Origin: JBBDUG01 sp040904025
GTDB taxonomy: Bacteria > Patescibacteriota > Minisyncoccia > Phycocordibacterales > SW-6-46-9
Reading direction: 5' to 3'
Assembly (NCBI GenBank): GCA_040904025.1
Contig: JBBDUG010000039.1
Span: 1 to 64,000, forward strand
DNA length: 64,000 nucleotides
Part shown: piece after piece, positions 40,154-49,451 of the stretch
How positions within the stretch are numbered: position 1 is the first letter of the stretch
How the letters are laid out: every line of letters starts with the position of its first letter
The notes under the pieces: model-generated
The model's input: the letters and a program-made list of their open reading frames with translations, nothing else
Databases searched by the model: none
What the model was told of the DNA's origin: nothing
Made by a program: the position numbers and the translations under genes

Positions 40154-42064
40154 ATGGAATTGAACCCCGAACAGCAAAAAGCTGTTGAACATAGTGAAGG
40201 CCCGCTTCTGGTTATTGCCGGAGCAGGGGCAGGGAAGACTCGTGTCCTTACCTCACGCATCTATCGACTCATCGAGTCAGGTGTACCAGCCTCCTCAATT
40301 CTCGCCATTACTTTCACCAACAAAGCGGCGAGAGAGATGCGCGAGCGTGTACGAGATCTCCTTGGTGTCACAAAAGAAGTACCCCTCGTGCTTACATTCC
40401 ACGGGCTCGGAGTCCGTATCTTAAAGGAGTATGGAAATGCCATTGGTGTTCCTCCGACATTTTCAATATATGATCGCAGTGATTCACTGCGGAGGATAAA
40501 AGCAGCAATGGAGGCAACGGATATCAGTTCTGATTCATGGAAGCCTGCGCGTATACTCGGTGCCATCTCATCAAAAAAGGGGGAGGGTTTATCAGCAGAC
40601 GAGTATAGGGATACGGTACAGTCAGCAATCGGAGAGGTTGTAGCAACTGTGTGGGAGAAATATGACTCACTACTTCGAGAAGAGAACGCACTCGATTTCG
40701 ATGACCTTATCGCCCGCCCCTTAAAACTTCTAAAAGAAAATGAGAAGGTGCGAGACGTGTATCGAAACCGCTTCTCTCACATACATATAGATGAATACCA
40801 AGACACTAATAAAGTACAGTATGATATTGCACGCCTTATCCTCAATCCAAAGAAAAATAATATATGTGTGGTGGGGGATAGTGACCAGACCATATATACA
40901 TGGAGAGGTGCAAATATGTCCAATATACTCAACTTTGAGCGCGACTTTGAAAATTGCACCACTGTACTACTCGAAGAAAACTATCGCTCCACTCAAACCA
41001 TCCTCTCGGCGGCAAATGATGTTATAGGGCATAACACACTTAGAAAAGAGAAGAATTTGCGAACAAAAAAAGGAGAAGGGGAGAAAATAACTCTTGTTCC
41101 GGCTCTTAATGAGAGCGATGAAGCACAATCAATTGTACAAGTCGCCCAAGAGCAATTAGATGCAGGGGTCTCGGCAGGAGAGATTGCGGTGCTCTATAGA
41201 ACAAATTTCCAATCTCGAATTTTGGAACAAGCCTTCTTAACAAGTGGGATTCCATACCAGGTAATCGGAACCCGTTTCTTTGATCGAAAAGAGGTAAAGG
41301 ACGTGCTGTCATATATACGAGCTGCCCGAAACCCCCAGGGATGGGCTGATATTGAACGCTGTATCAGTACTCCAAAACGAGGAATTGGAAAAAAGACCTT
41401 GGAGTGCATTAGAGAAAATCGAATGAATGAACTTTCTGACCGACGAAGAAAGAAAGTTGATGAATTCTACACACTCCTTGATCGTATTCGTGAATATGGA
41501 GAGAAGAATCCACCAAGCAAAGTGATTTCCTTTGTTCTCAAAGAAAGTGGTCTTGAAAAAGAACTCTCGAAAGATAAGGAGGGGAGAGACCGTCTTGAGA
41601 ACGCACAAGAGCTTGCAACATTTGCACTTGCATATGATGAGATGGAAGCACCTTTGGGTCTTGAGAAGATGCTTGAAGACGCTGCCCTCTCAAGCGATCA
41701 AGATGAGCTTCGAGAAGAGGAAGCTGCAGTCCGTCTCATGACAGTGCATGCATCAAAGGGGCTTGAGTTTGATGTTGTAATTATTGCAGGATTAGAAGAA
41801 GGTCTTTTCCCACAAGATCGTGACCACGAAACATTAGAAGAACAGGAGGAGGAGCGACGTCTGTTCTACGTCGCTCTCACCCGCGCACGAAAACGAGTGT
41901 TCTTAACATATGCTCAGATGCGCACTATCTTCGGAAATCGCACATACAATATACCTTCACAATTTATTGACGATATTAACGATGAGCTTATTGAGGGCTC
42001 CGAAGAAAATGAATGGAGTAGAGGAGATGGAAAAGTTGAATTTCTAAATCTTGATGAGTTATGA
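40154..42064 (+). CDS. pcrA: ATP-dependent DNA helicase PcrA/UvrD/Rep family
   Basis: 636 residues, superfamily 1A. Motifs: Q (LNPEQQKAV), I (AGAGAGKTRVL), Ia (TFTNKAAREMRER), II (DEYQDTN), III (GDSDQTIYTWRGA), IV (LEENYRS), V (VHASKGLEFDVV) and VI (VALTRARKR). Unwinds DNA in repair and at collisions. The C-terminus is short and lacks the RNAP-binding Tudor-like tail of long PcrA. TATACT (40141-40146) is 7 bases before ATG. The last bases overlap rsmA as ATGA. Confidence 0.95.
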   Translation: MELNPEQQKAVEHSEGPLLVIAGAGAGKTRVLTSRIYRLIESGVPASSILAITFTNKAAREMRERVRDLLGVTKEVPLVLTFHGLGVRILKEYGNAIGVPPTFSIYDRSDSLRRIKAAMEATDISSDSWKPARILGAISSKKGEGLSADEYRDTVQSAIGEVVATVWEKYDSLLREENALDFDDLIARPLKLLKENEKVRDVYRNRFSHIHIDEYQDTNKVQYDIARLILNPKKNNICVVGDSDQTIYTWRGANMSNILNFERDFENCTTVLLEENYRSTQTILSAANDVIGHNTLRKEKNLRTKKGEGEKITLVPALNESDEAQSIVQVAQEQLDAGVSAGEIAVLYRTNFQSRILEQAFLTSGIPYQVIGTRFFDRKEVKDVLSYIRAARNPQGWADIERCISTPKRGIGKKTLECIRENRMNELSDRRRKKVDEFYTLLDRIREYGEKNPPSKVISFVLKESGLEKELSKDKEGRDRLENAQELATFALAYDEMEAPLGLEKMLEDAALSSDQDELREEEAAVRLMTVHASKGLEFDVVIIAGLEEGLFPQDRDHETLEEQEEERRLFYVALTRARKRVFLTYAQMRTIFGNRTYNIPSQFIDDINDELIEGSEENEWSRGDGKVEFLNLDEL

Positions 42065-42849
42065 ATGCAAAAAAATCTCTAGGACAACACTTCCTTACAT
42101 CTAAAGCGGTGATCTCGGATATCATCGAAGTTGCAGCTCTCGATGATACAGATCATGTACTTGAGATCGGACCGGGAAAAGGGATTCTCACCCAAGCCCT
42201 TCTTGATACTGGGGCACACGTAGTTGCCGTAGAACTTGATCAGGAACTCAGTAGAGATCTTGAGAAACAGTTTTCTGGAGAAATAGATTCAGGTCAATTA
42301 GAGATAGTGGAAAAGGATGTGCTTTCTCTCGAGGTAGAAGAATACTTTAAAGATGATTATAAGGTTGTTGCTAATATCCCCTATTACATCACTGGGAAGA
42401 TTCTTAGAAAGTTTCTCGGGGGAACACCTCAACCGAAACAAATGGTGCTTTTGGTACAAAAAGAGGTTGCACAGCGTATTGTTGCCCGTGATAAGAAGGA
42501 AAGCCTGCTCTCCTTGGCTGTAAAAGTATATGGAGAACCTCGTATTATCAGGAAGGTTCCACGACACTTATTCGATCCACAACCTAATGTTGATTCAGCG
42601 GTTATCTCAATCGAGAACATTTCACGCGGTTTTTTTGACACTCTCAAAGAAGATCGGTTTTTCTCAGTTATTCGGGCCGGATTCGGGCACAAACGAAAGA
42701 AGCTTTCGAATAACCTCGAAGAGCTCTACGATAAAAAGGCTGCTGAGGTTGCACTGCAAGAAATGGAGAGAAGTGTAAATACACGCGCAGAAGATCTCTC
42801 ACTTCATGAGTGGAAAGAGCTTATCAACTCCCTTGAAAAGAGGGGATAA
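42061..42849 (+). CDS. rsmA: 16S rRNA dimethyladenosine transferase
   Basis: 262 residues. SAM-dependent dimethylation of two adjacent adenosines near the 3' end of 16S rRNA. Visible: KKSLGQHFL, VLEIGPGKGILTQAL, VAVELDQEL, VVANIPYYITGKIL (NIPY catalytic motif) and the C-terminal helical domain with RAGFGHKRKKLSNNL. Translationally coupled to pcrA by the ATGA overlap. Confidence 0.96.
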   Translation: MNAKKSLGQHFLTSKAVISDIIEVAALDDTDHVLEIGPGKGILTQALLDTGAHVVAVELDQELSRDLEKQFSGEIDSGQLEIVEKDVLSLEVEEYFKDDYKVVANIPYYITGKILRKFLGGTPQPKQMVLLVQKEVAQRIVARDKKESLLSLAVKVYGEPRIIRKVPRHLFDPQPNVDSAVISIENISRGFFDTLKEDRFFSVIRAGFGHKRKKLSNNLEELYDKKAAEVALQEMERSVNTRAEDLSLHEWKELINSLEKRG

Positions 42850-42890
42850 CTTGCATCTTTCCCTGCTTCTCCTTTGCTATACTGTATGCA

Positions 42891-43832
42891 ATGAAAGATG
42901 TTTTGCCCTCAAAAAAGATTTGGGCGTTCGCTGCTCTCTTAGGAGTGCTTGTTATACTTTTTGCTATCGGCGGTAGTGAGCAATCTGAAGAAGAAAAAGC
43001 GGTTTCTGTTGTCGCACAAGCTCTTGAGGGAGCTGATTCAGATGAAGATGGTCTCCTGGATTGGGAAGAACGGTTGTGGGGAACTGATGTATATAATCCT
43101 GATACAGATGGAGACGGCACATCTGACGGAGATGAGGTACATTCAAACCGACACCCGCTAAAAGCAGGGCCGGATGATGAAATATCAGAGGAACATAAAG
43201 AGCTTATCTATGCATCAGCAGAGGGGTCTGAAGCTCGCGCCAACTTCACAAATGAACTCATCGATGGACTATTCCCCGGAGTTGCGGTTGCTGCATATCG
43301 AGATATAAGTGGAGAAGGAGCAACACAAGAAGAGATAGAAGCGCTCTCAGCAGAACTTCGTGCGGGACTGGATACTAATAAGGAGGCGGTGAATTTCTAT
43401 ACCGAGAGTGATATGACTATTGTCTCTGACCCCACGAATGAAGAGTTTGCGCAATATTTTTCTGATCTCACTGATACAGCCGAAAAGCTCTCAACTCATG
43501 AAGGAGCGGATGTAGATAAATTAAACACAATGGCAACCTATCTCACCAGCCCCTCAGAAGATGTACGTGAAGAACTACTTGCTGGCGCTGAATACTATAA
43601 AGCAGTAGCAGAGGTAATGATTACTATACACGTACCTGAGCAAATTGCCCCAACACATTTACAAATAACCAACGGATACAAAACAATGGCATTGGATGTA
43701 CGTGATGTCTCCACACATCAAGTGGATCCCGTTCGTGCATTTCGTGCACTCCAACAATATCAGAACCTTGAAAGTCAGATGTCGAATGCTCTATATTCCA
43801 TAGGAGAACAAATAGCATCGCAAATACAATAA
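42891..43832 (+). CDS. Membrane-anchored protein with calcium-type TSP3 repeats, first gene of the secretion block
   Basis: 313 residues. One membrane helix (about 10-28, IWAFAALLGVLVILFAIGG), then thrombospondin type 3-like acidic repeats DSDEDGLLDWEE and DTDGDGTSDGDE that would bind calcium. About 200 residues of helical external domain follow, of no known family. TATACT (42878-42883) lies 7 bases before the ATG, so this may open the operon. The next gene starts one base after the stop. Position implies an envelope role in the type IV-like apparatus. Confidence 0.75.
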   Translation: MKDVLPSKKIWAFAALLGVLVILFAIGGSEQSEEEKAVSVVAQALEGADSDEDGLLDWEERLWGTDVYNPDTDGDGTSDGDEVHSNRHPLKAGPDDEISEEHKELIYASAEGSEARANFTNELIDGLFPGVAVAAYRDISGEGATQEEIEALSAELRAGLDTNKEAVNFYTESDMTIVSDPTNEEFAQYFSDLTDTAEKLSTHEGADVDKLNTMATYLTSPSEDVREELLAGAEYYKAVAEVMITIHVPEQIAPTHLQITNGYKTMALDVRDVSTHQVDPVRAFRALQQYQNLESQMSNALYSIGEQIASQIQ

Positions 43833-43833
43833 T

Positions 43834-46011
43834 ATGAAAATCTCTCACAAAATCCTCACCACATTTATAATACTCACGTTTTCAATCAGTATATTTGCTC
43901 CTCCGATGGCGCAGAGAGCTGAAGCTGATTTTTGGGATACCGTAAAAGATGTGGGGTATGTTGGTTTCAGAGGAGGGTTAATACTTGACTATTGTACCGA
44001 TGGTGCTGTTGGAAGGGGGGTGGAGGGAGCTTTAAAAGCAGCAGGGAGTGGGGCACTCGATCTTTTAGATGACACTGAGTTATGGGGCAAAGCAACGGAT
44101 CTTGTAGACCGATTTGCAGATAGTAAGGCAGCAAGTTTCCTTGGCCCAATCGCTGGTGGACTCGTACAAGGACTATTTGGGGGTAGCGATGTGCAACAGG
44201 TTGAAGACCCGGCAACAAAAGCGCTTGCAAAGAAAGACCAATGTTATGACGCACTTGCACAGAACCTTGCTCGTGGAGTATTAAAGACGATGTCTGATGA
44301 GACACTCGAGTGGGTACAGAGAGGATTGAACGGGAACCCATATTTCGTACAAAATTGGTTAACACATAAATTATACCGAACGGATGAACGGGCTCGCCAA
44401 TGGCTTTTGGACAATGAATCATTCCAAGATATTTGTAGCGTATTCAAATCAGATGTTGCACTTGCGCTTCAAAATCACTACTACAACACATACTCAACAC
44501 CGACAGGGGATATAAATGGAATTCCAATCAGAGAACGAGGTTTAGTTGAAAAAATAGCTACAACAAATAACAGATACCAATGTGGTCTTGAACGCGCACT
44601 TGAACAAAATCGTGGGAACCTTACCCGATTTGTTGAAGAATCTTTCTACTACGGTGGATGGGAAGGATGGCATGCCCTACAAAGTGGTCCCAACACAAAT
44701 CCATACGCCGCATACCTAGATAGATCAGCAGAACTACAATCACAAATTCGATTTGCAGAAGAAGAAGCCCGACTTGAAGTACAAGCTGGCGGAGGTTTCC
44801 TATCCGAGCGTAAGTGTTCACAACCTGCAACCGCTGAACAGGTGAACACAGATATTGCTGTAGAAAATGGATTTTCAGTAGGAACATACTATTGGGCACA
44901 CCCACGAAACGGCGAGATTCTCAAGCTTGCACGAACCACAAATGGGGAGTTGTATCTTGGTCCGGGTAGCGGAGAGTTAGAGACGGCGCCCTGCTTCGAA
45001 GAAGAGGTTGTTACACCAGCAGTGATAGTAAATAGGATGGTACAGGATATTGTAACGGGTGACGTGCGTAGAACCGAACTCGCTGATGAGATGAACGAGG
45101 TTATGAATGACATAGACCGACTCCTCTTTGGCGGAATTATCCGAAAAAACCTCTTTGAAGTTCAGTCAGAAGACTTCGATGTTCAGGCTAATACTATTGA
45201 CAGTCTCCGAGCTCAGCTACGCAACGCTCTCGAAAATGCTATTGATTTAGAAATCCGTATTCGGGATGAAGCCCGCGCAATTAATACTCATAGCTTCAAT
45301 GTAAATGCGTACTTTGGAGACATATCTGATGAAACAGATTATGGCTCAGATGGTTCAACCTCACTACCTTCTGGTATTGTTGATGTAGATTCATTGGTAA
45401 GTGGAGTGGAAATATGTTCTATCAGCGGATCTGATAACAATACAGCCACTCAATTAATACGGGACATTGAAGATGTACAAGAAATCGATGATGAGGCAGA
45501 AGAACGAACAGCAGCTAACCTCTCTGTCTTAGAAGAAATATTAGAAGACGTACCTACTTTCTCAGAGGAAAGACTTATCACTCTCATCCGGCAAGTGAGG
45601 GAGAACTCACTCCCCAATGCAGATCTACATGATGAAAGTGCACTCGAACTTTTTGAAAGTGGGGGATTTGATGATTTTCTAGAAAATATTATCGACCTCA
45701 ATGCAATTGCATTAGAACACGACTGTAGTGGCGCTGCTGAACCAGCAACTCCTCCTACAATTAGTGGTTTTAGTGCCGTCCCTGTCTCGCCTGGAACTGT
45801 TGAATTCCAGTATTCAGTAAGCGGAGCTCAGTCCTGTATTCTCACCTCCTCCCCTTCTGTAGAAGGTGCTGATGGGCAACCTGTGCAACTTGGTGACAAT
45901 GTGCGCTATACGGTAACGGATGTACCTGAAGGAACATACACCTTTGCTCTTACATGTCAGATAGATGGTGCAAAAACAACAGATTCTGTAGGTAGTGTAT
46001 CCGTCAACTAG
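43834..46011 (+). CDS. Large secreted protein of the type IV-like locus
   Basis: 725 residues. Signal peptide (MKISHKILTTFIILTFSISIF, cleavage near AEA), a Gly-rich amphipathic stretch (SFLGPIAGGLVQGLFGGS), then a long helical region with scattered Cys (QCYD, DICS, QCGL, KCSQ, PCFEE). A coiled-coil part covers about 380-480, and a C-terminal Ig-like module (about 640-725, PPTISGFSAVPVSPGTVEFQ) contains a Cys pair. No enzyme motif. Proteins of this shape lie next to VirB6/VirB4 genes in Patescibacteria; a periplasmic or surface scaffold is likely. I do not recognise a named family. Confidence 0.7.
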   Translation: MKISHKILTTFIILTFSISIFAPPMAQRAEADFWDTVKDVGYVGFRGGLILDYCTDGAVGRGVEGALKAAGSGALDLLDDTELWGKATDLVDRFADSKAASFLGPIAGGLVQGLFGGSDVQQVEDPATKALAKKDQCYDALAQNLARGVLKTMSDETLEWVQRGLNGNPYFVQNWLTHKLYRTDERARQWLLDNESFQDICSVFKSDVALALQNHYYNTYSTPTGDINGIPIRERGLVEKIATTNNRYQCGLERALEQNRGNLTRFVEESFYYGGWEGWHALQSGPNTNPYAAYLDRSAELQSQIRFAEEEARLEVQAGGGFLSERKCSQPATAEQVNTDIAVENGFSVGTYYWAHPRNGEILKLARTTNGELYLGPGSGELETAPCFEEEVVTPAVIVNRMVQDIVTGDVRRTELADEMNEVMNDIDRLLFGGIIRKNLFEVQSEDFDVQANTIDSLRAQLRNALENAIDLEIRIRDEARAINTHSFNVNAYFGDISDETDYGSDGSTSLPSGIVDVDSLVSGVEICSISGSDNNTATQLIRDIEDVQEIDDEAEERTAANLSVLEEILEDVPTFSEERLITLIRQVRENSLPNADLHDESALELFESGGFDDFLENIIDLNAIALEHDCSGAAEPATPPTISGFSAVPVSPGTVEFQYSVSGAQSCILTSSPSVEGADGQPVQLGDNVRYTVTDVPEGTYTFALTCQIDGAKTTDSVGSVSVN

Positions 46012-46081
46012 TAGTGTGCACAACTGAAGGGGCGTTGTGAGTACAGGCGTGTTATTCTTTAAGCATAGCTTTATCATACGC

Positions 46082-47836
46082 ATGAGGCGACATCTGCGTC
46101 ACATTTTGCCCCTTTTTATCGGTGTACTCATTCTAAGTATTACCCCCTTTAATGTTGCACATGCAATCTCTCTTTTTGACCTAAGTTTTCCAAACTTTGG
46201 AGCGATGATGGGGGAGATGATACTGCGCCTCTTTGGATGGCTTGTATGGCTCGGAGGAGTTCTCCTTGATACCGCAATTCAATACACAGTCGTTGATATG
46301 GCACAGTTCGTCAACGACATCACTGCTATTGATCTTAGTTGGAGGGTCTTTAGAGACTTTGCAAATATCATCTTTATCTTCCTTCTCCTCTATGCCGCAA
46401 TCGCCACAATTCTACGTCTCTCTAATTTTCAAACAAAGCAGGTAGTGACTCGGCTCGTTATCGTCGCTCTACTTGTGAACTTTAGTCTCTTTTTCACAAA
46501 GGCAATCGTTGATGTTTCAAATATAACCGCACTTCAGTTCTATCAAGCAATACAGATAGAAGACCCCCGGGACGACTCGAGAGATCTTGCTCTCTCAGAG
46601 GTCTTTATGGAGTCCCTGCGCCTTACAACCATATATGATGTAAACACAGGAAGTGTGAATGCACAGGGATCCTCTGACGTCCTTGAGCCAAACAACATGA
46701 CCGCGATAACGATAATTGGCTCTATATTCTTCCTTGTTGCTGCCTTTGTATTCTTCGCCGGCGCCATACTCTTTATAATTCGCTTTGCACTGCTTGTGCT
46801 CCTGATGGTTATCGCCCCCTTTGCCTTTGTTGCCTGGATACTTCCAAGCACCCAGGAGTGGTTTAAAAAGTGGTGGGAGACTCTCTTGAAGCAGGCACTC
46901 TTTGCCCCTATATACCTTGGTATCACCTATCTTGTTGTGCGAATCGTGACTAATCCCGGATTCAAGCAAACTCTCTTTGAAGGAGGGGGTTCTCTTGCAG
47001 GAGATCTGTCTGGTGCCACCGTTGGTGCCACTACTGTTGTTCTTGCGTTTGGGCTTGTTATCACACTCCTCATTGCAACCCTTGTTATCGCACAGAGTAT
47101 GAGCCTTGCCGGCTCAAAAACAGTTATGCAGTGGGGAAAATCTGCACAGCGGTGGGGGCGTGAAAAAGTTAGTCGTGCCCCCGGTACAGTTGCCCGAAAC
47201 ACTCTCGGACGAGCAGCGAGTAAGGTCTCGGATAGCGAAAGGTTTAAAGATGCCGCTGCAAGTAACTGGGTTGCACGTACTGCCTTTAAGAGTGTAAAAG
47301 GAGTCGCCGGGTCGAGTTTTGACCCTCGAAAAGGAGTTGGTAAGGGGGGATATGAGGCTAAGCTTGGAGAACAGGTAAAATCACGACAGAAATTTGCAGA
47401 ATCTCTTGGATATAACAAGAAGAAAGTCGAACCTATTGAAAGAGAAAAAGAGGCGCAAGAAGGCGTTGTTGGAAGGTATAATGAGAGGATTGAGGATCTG
47501 AAGGATCAAGTGCAAGATGCGAAGGATATTGGTGATTCCTCTGCTCAGTCTCAATATGAAAGAGAGCTTCGCGGAGCACAGAGGGGATTACGGAGGGCAA
47601 AGAAAAAGCTTGAAGATCGAAAGGCTGCTGTTAAAGAGGTGAAAACAGCACGTCAAAGTGTATTGGCAGATAAATATGCATCTGGCCACACACCTGATAC
47701 TTTATTCTTTAAAGTGCCCCGCAAAAATAAAGAGGCAGCAGAGGCGATTCGAAAGAGTATAAAGAAGGATAAAGATACCAACGAGGAGCTCAAAGACTTT
47801 ATTGAAGAGAAATTTAAAGAATCTAAAGAAGAATAA
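46082..47836 (+). CDS. VirB6/TrbL-like polytopic membrane protein
   Basis: 584 residues. A signal-like first helix (ILPLFIGVLILSITPFNVAHA) is followed by five to six long membrane helices, including FRDFANIIFIFLLLYAAIATIL, IIRFALLVLLMVIAPFAFVAWIL and VVLAFGLVITLLIATLVIAQSM. A charged cytoplasmic domain of about 210 residues follows, with a coiled coil (GRYNERIEDLKDQVQDAKDI). The topology and the text WILPSTQEWFKKWWETLLKQALFAPIY are typical of the VirB6/TrbL inner-membrane channel of type IV systems. An earlier GTG reading 15 codons upstream is possible. Confidence 0.82.
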   Translation: MRRHLRHILPLFIGVLILSITPFNVAHAISLFDLSFPNFGAMMGEMILRLFGWLVWLGGVLLDTAIQYTVVDMAQFVNDITAIDLSWRVFRDFANIIFIFLLLYAAIATILRLSNFQTKQVVTRLVIVALLVNFSLFFTKAIVDVSNITALQFYQAIQIEDPRDDSRDLALSEVFMESLRLTTIYDVNTGSVNAQGSSDVLEPNNMTAITIIGSIFFLVAAFVFFAGAILFIIRFALLVLLMVIAPFAFVAWILPSTQEWFKKWWETLLKQALFAPIYLGITYLVVRIVTNPGFKQTLFEGGGSLAGDLSGATVGATTVVLAFGLVITLLIATLVIAQSMSLAGSKTVMQWGKSAQRWGREKVSRAPGTVARNTLGRAASKVSDSERFKDAAASNWVARTAFKSVKGVAGSSFDPRKGVGKGGYEAKLGEQVKSRQKFAESLGYNKKKVEPIEREKEAQEGVVGRYNERIEDLKDQVQDAKDIGDSSAQSQYERELRGAQRGLRRAKKKLEDRKAAVKEVKTARQSVLADKYASGHTPDTLFFKVPRKNKEAAEAIRKSIKKDKDTNEELKDFIEEKFKESKEE

Positions 47837-47844
47837 ACATAGAT

Positions 47845-48318
47845 ATGACTGATATTCAACAAACAATCGCTGAGCAAATCGACACTATGCCCCCTCAATT
47901 AAAGCGGGCCGTAGATCATGTAGATATCGATGCTCAATTTCGCACGTTAACTCAAAAATTTGGGTTCCATGCAGATATGATGAATCGTTTGTACATCCTT
48001 GTCTGGACGATTCTCCTCGGTATGGATGATACAGAGGAGTTTGGGAAAAGGATCCAGGAGGATTTAAACCTTGGCAACAACATCGCCCGCGATGTTGCAA
48101 AATCTGTTGAGGAACTTATATTCCAACCAATTCGCGACTATATGAAAGAGCANNNNNNNNNNNNNNNNNNNNNNNNNNNNNNNNNNNNNNNNNNNNNNNN
48201 NNNNNNNNNNNNNNNNNNNNNNNNNNNNNNNNNNNNNNNNNNNNNNNNNNNNGGTGGAGATAAAGATGAATACGGGGCACACGATCCATATCGCGAGCCC
48301 CTCGATGATGAAGAGTAA
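47845..48318 (+). CDS. Small helical protein of the type IV-like locus (interrupted by gap)
   Basis: The first 102 codons (MTDIQQTIAEQIDTMPPQLK onward) and the last 21 (GGDKDEYGAHDPYREPLDDE) flank a 100-N gap; joining them is an assumption. The visible part has a pattern seen in small proteins of Patescibacteria: a FGFHADMMNRLYILVWTILLGMDDTEEF core followed by NIARDVAKSVEELIFQPIRDY. It is helical and has no membrane segment of clear length. Function unknown; position between virB6-like and prgI genes implies a cytoplasmic accessory. Confidence 0.65.
   Translation: MTDIQQTIAEQIDTMPPQLKRAVDHVDIDAQFRTLTQKFGFHADMMNRLYILVWTILLGMDDTEEFGKRIQEDLNLGNNIARDVAKSVEELIFQPIRDYMKEXXXXXXXXXXXXXXXXXXXXXXXXXXXXXXXXXXGGDKDEYGAHDPYREPLDDEE
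48153..48252. other. Assembly gap (100 N)
   Basis: Second run of exactly 100 N, inside the small helical protein gene. Real length unknown, so frame and product length across it are uncertain. Confidence 0.95.
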
Positions 48319-48321
48319 TAT

Positions 48322-48774
48322 ATGCGATTCTATGTACCACAATTCATTGATGTAGAGGACAAAATATTCGGGCCTCTTTCATTCAAACAATTCGCTTACC
48401 TCGTCGGTGGAGCGGGAGCTGCATATCTTTTTTATGCACTCTTCCCCATATATATTGCAATCGTACCCATGCTTGCAGTTATTGGACTTGCAATTGCACT
48501 TGCCTTCTATCAGGTGAATAACAAGCCCTTTATTCACATCCTGCAATCAGCACTTAGATACTTCACTGGAAAAAAGCTCTATGTGTGGAAAAAAGAATAC
48601 AAAGCACCAACCCCACAGGAGCCAGCTGAGGAGATAAAAAAGGAGGCGCAGGGATATATTCCACGGCTTTCTGATTCAAAGCTTAAAGAGATTTCGTGGT
48701 CATTGGGGGTAAAAGACAGCATATACGGAAGTGAACGGGGACAACACCATCCACAAAATAGGGAAGTAGAGTAA
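48322..48774 (+). CDS. prgI: PrgI-family membrane protein
   Basis: 150 residues. MRFYVPQFIDVEDKIFGPLSFKQFAYLVGGAG is the PrgI family opening, followed by two closely spaced membrane helices (about 27-45 and 48-65) and a soluble tail. In Gram-positive conjugation systems PrgI is the VirB3-like inner-membrane partner of the VirB4 ATPase, as the gene order here suggests. It starts 3 bases after the preceding stop. Confidence 0.88.
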   Translation: MRFYVPQFIDVEDKIFGPLSFKQFAYLVGGAGAAYLFYALFPIYIAIVPMLAVIGLAIALAFYQVNNKPFIHILQSALRYFTGKKLYVWKKEYKAPTPQEPAEEIKKEAQGYIPRLSDSKLKEISWSLGVKDSIYGSERGQHHPQNREVE

Positions 48775-48793
48775 CCTTGTTATAATAAACCAT

Positions 48794-49450
48794 ATGGTAG
48801 ACGCAACGAACGCGCAGGCAGCACAAAACTTTGTACCAATAAAAGAAATACGAAATGGGGTTGTTGTCCTCAAGAATGGATCGCTTCGATCTGTACTTAT
48901 GGCATCGTCTTTAAACTTTGCTTTGAAGTCTCAAGATGAACAGACATCAATTATCCTTCAATTCCAAAACTTCCTCAATTCACTGGATTTCTCCGTCCAA
49001 TTCTATGTTCAGTCCCGAGAGTTGGATATTCGACCATACGTTGCACTACTTGAAGAACAGTATAAAGAACAGGTGAATGATCTTCTTAAGATTCAAACAC
49101 GAGAATATATTGAGTTTGTGAAAACTTTCACAAAAGAAGCTGATATTATGTCTAAAAACTTCTTTATCGTCGTGCCATATACACCGCCAGTGTTTGAATC
49201 GGGGAAGGGGATCACAAGCATCCTACCTGGAAAGAAAAAGAAGGTGGATAAAAAAGTTCAGGAGGCATCGTTTGAAGAATACCGTACACAGCTTGAACAG
49301 CGAATGAGTGTGGTTGAACAAGGACTTGTTCGCACTGGTGTACGTGTTGTCCAATTGGGAACAGAAGAACTCATAGAGCTCTTCTACAAGATATTTAACC
49401 CAGGTGATTCGGAAAAGCCGGTTCAACTGGAGGCTCGTAAGCAACAATAA
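48794..49450 (+). CDS. TraC/VirB4 N-terminal-like protein (no ATPase domain)
   Basis: 218 residues. NFVPIKEIRNGVVVLKNGSLRSVLMASSLNFALKSQDEQ matches the beginning of TraC/VirB4-type proteins, and QFYVQSRELDIRPYVALLEE and FFIVVPYTPP continue that domain. No Walker motifs are present. The complete ATPase follows as a separate gene one base later. It would cap or dock the ATPase at the membrane. TATAAT (48781-48786) lies 7 bases before the ATG, so an internal leaderless promoter is possible. Confidence 0.78.
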   Translation: MVDATNAQAAQNFVPIKEIRNGVVVLKNGSLRSVLMASSLNFALKSQDEQTSIILQFQNFLNSLDFSVQFYVQSRELDIRPYVALLEEQYKEQVNDLLKIQTREYIEFVKTFTKEADIMSKNFFIVVPYTPPVFESGKGITSILPGKKKKVDKKVQEASFEEYRTQLEQRMSVVEQGLVRTGVRVVQLGTEELIELFYKIFNPGDSEKPVQLEARKQQ

Positions 49451-49451
49451 T

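Noticed and set aside
14376..42064. Recoding of UGA as seen in some candidate phyla
   Set aside because: tpiA and pcrA end with UGA at the expected protein lengths and no internal UGA is needed in any recognised gene.
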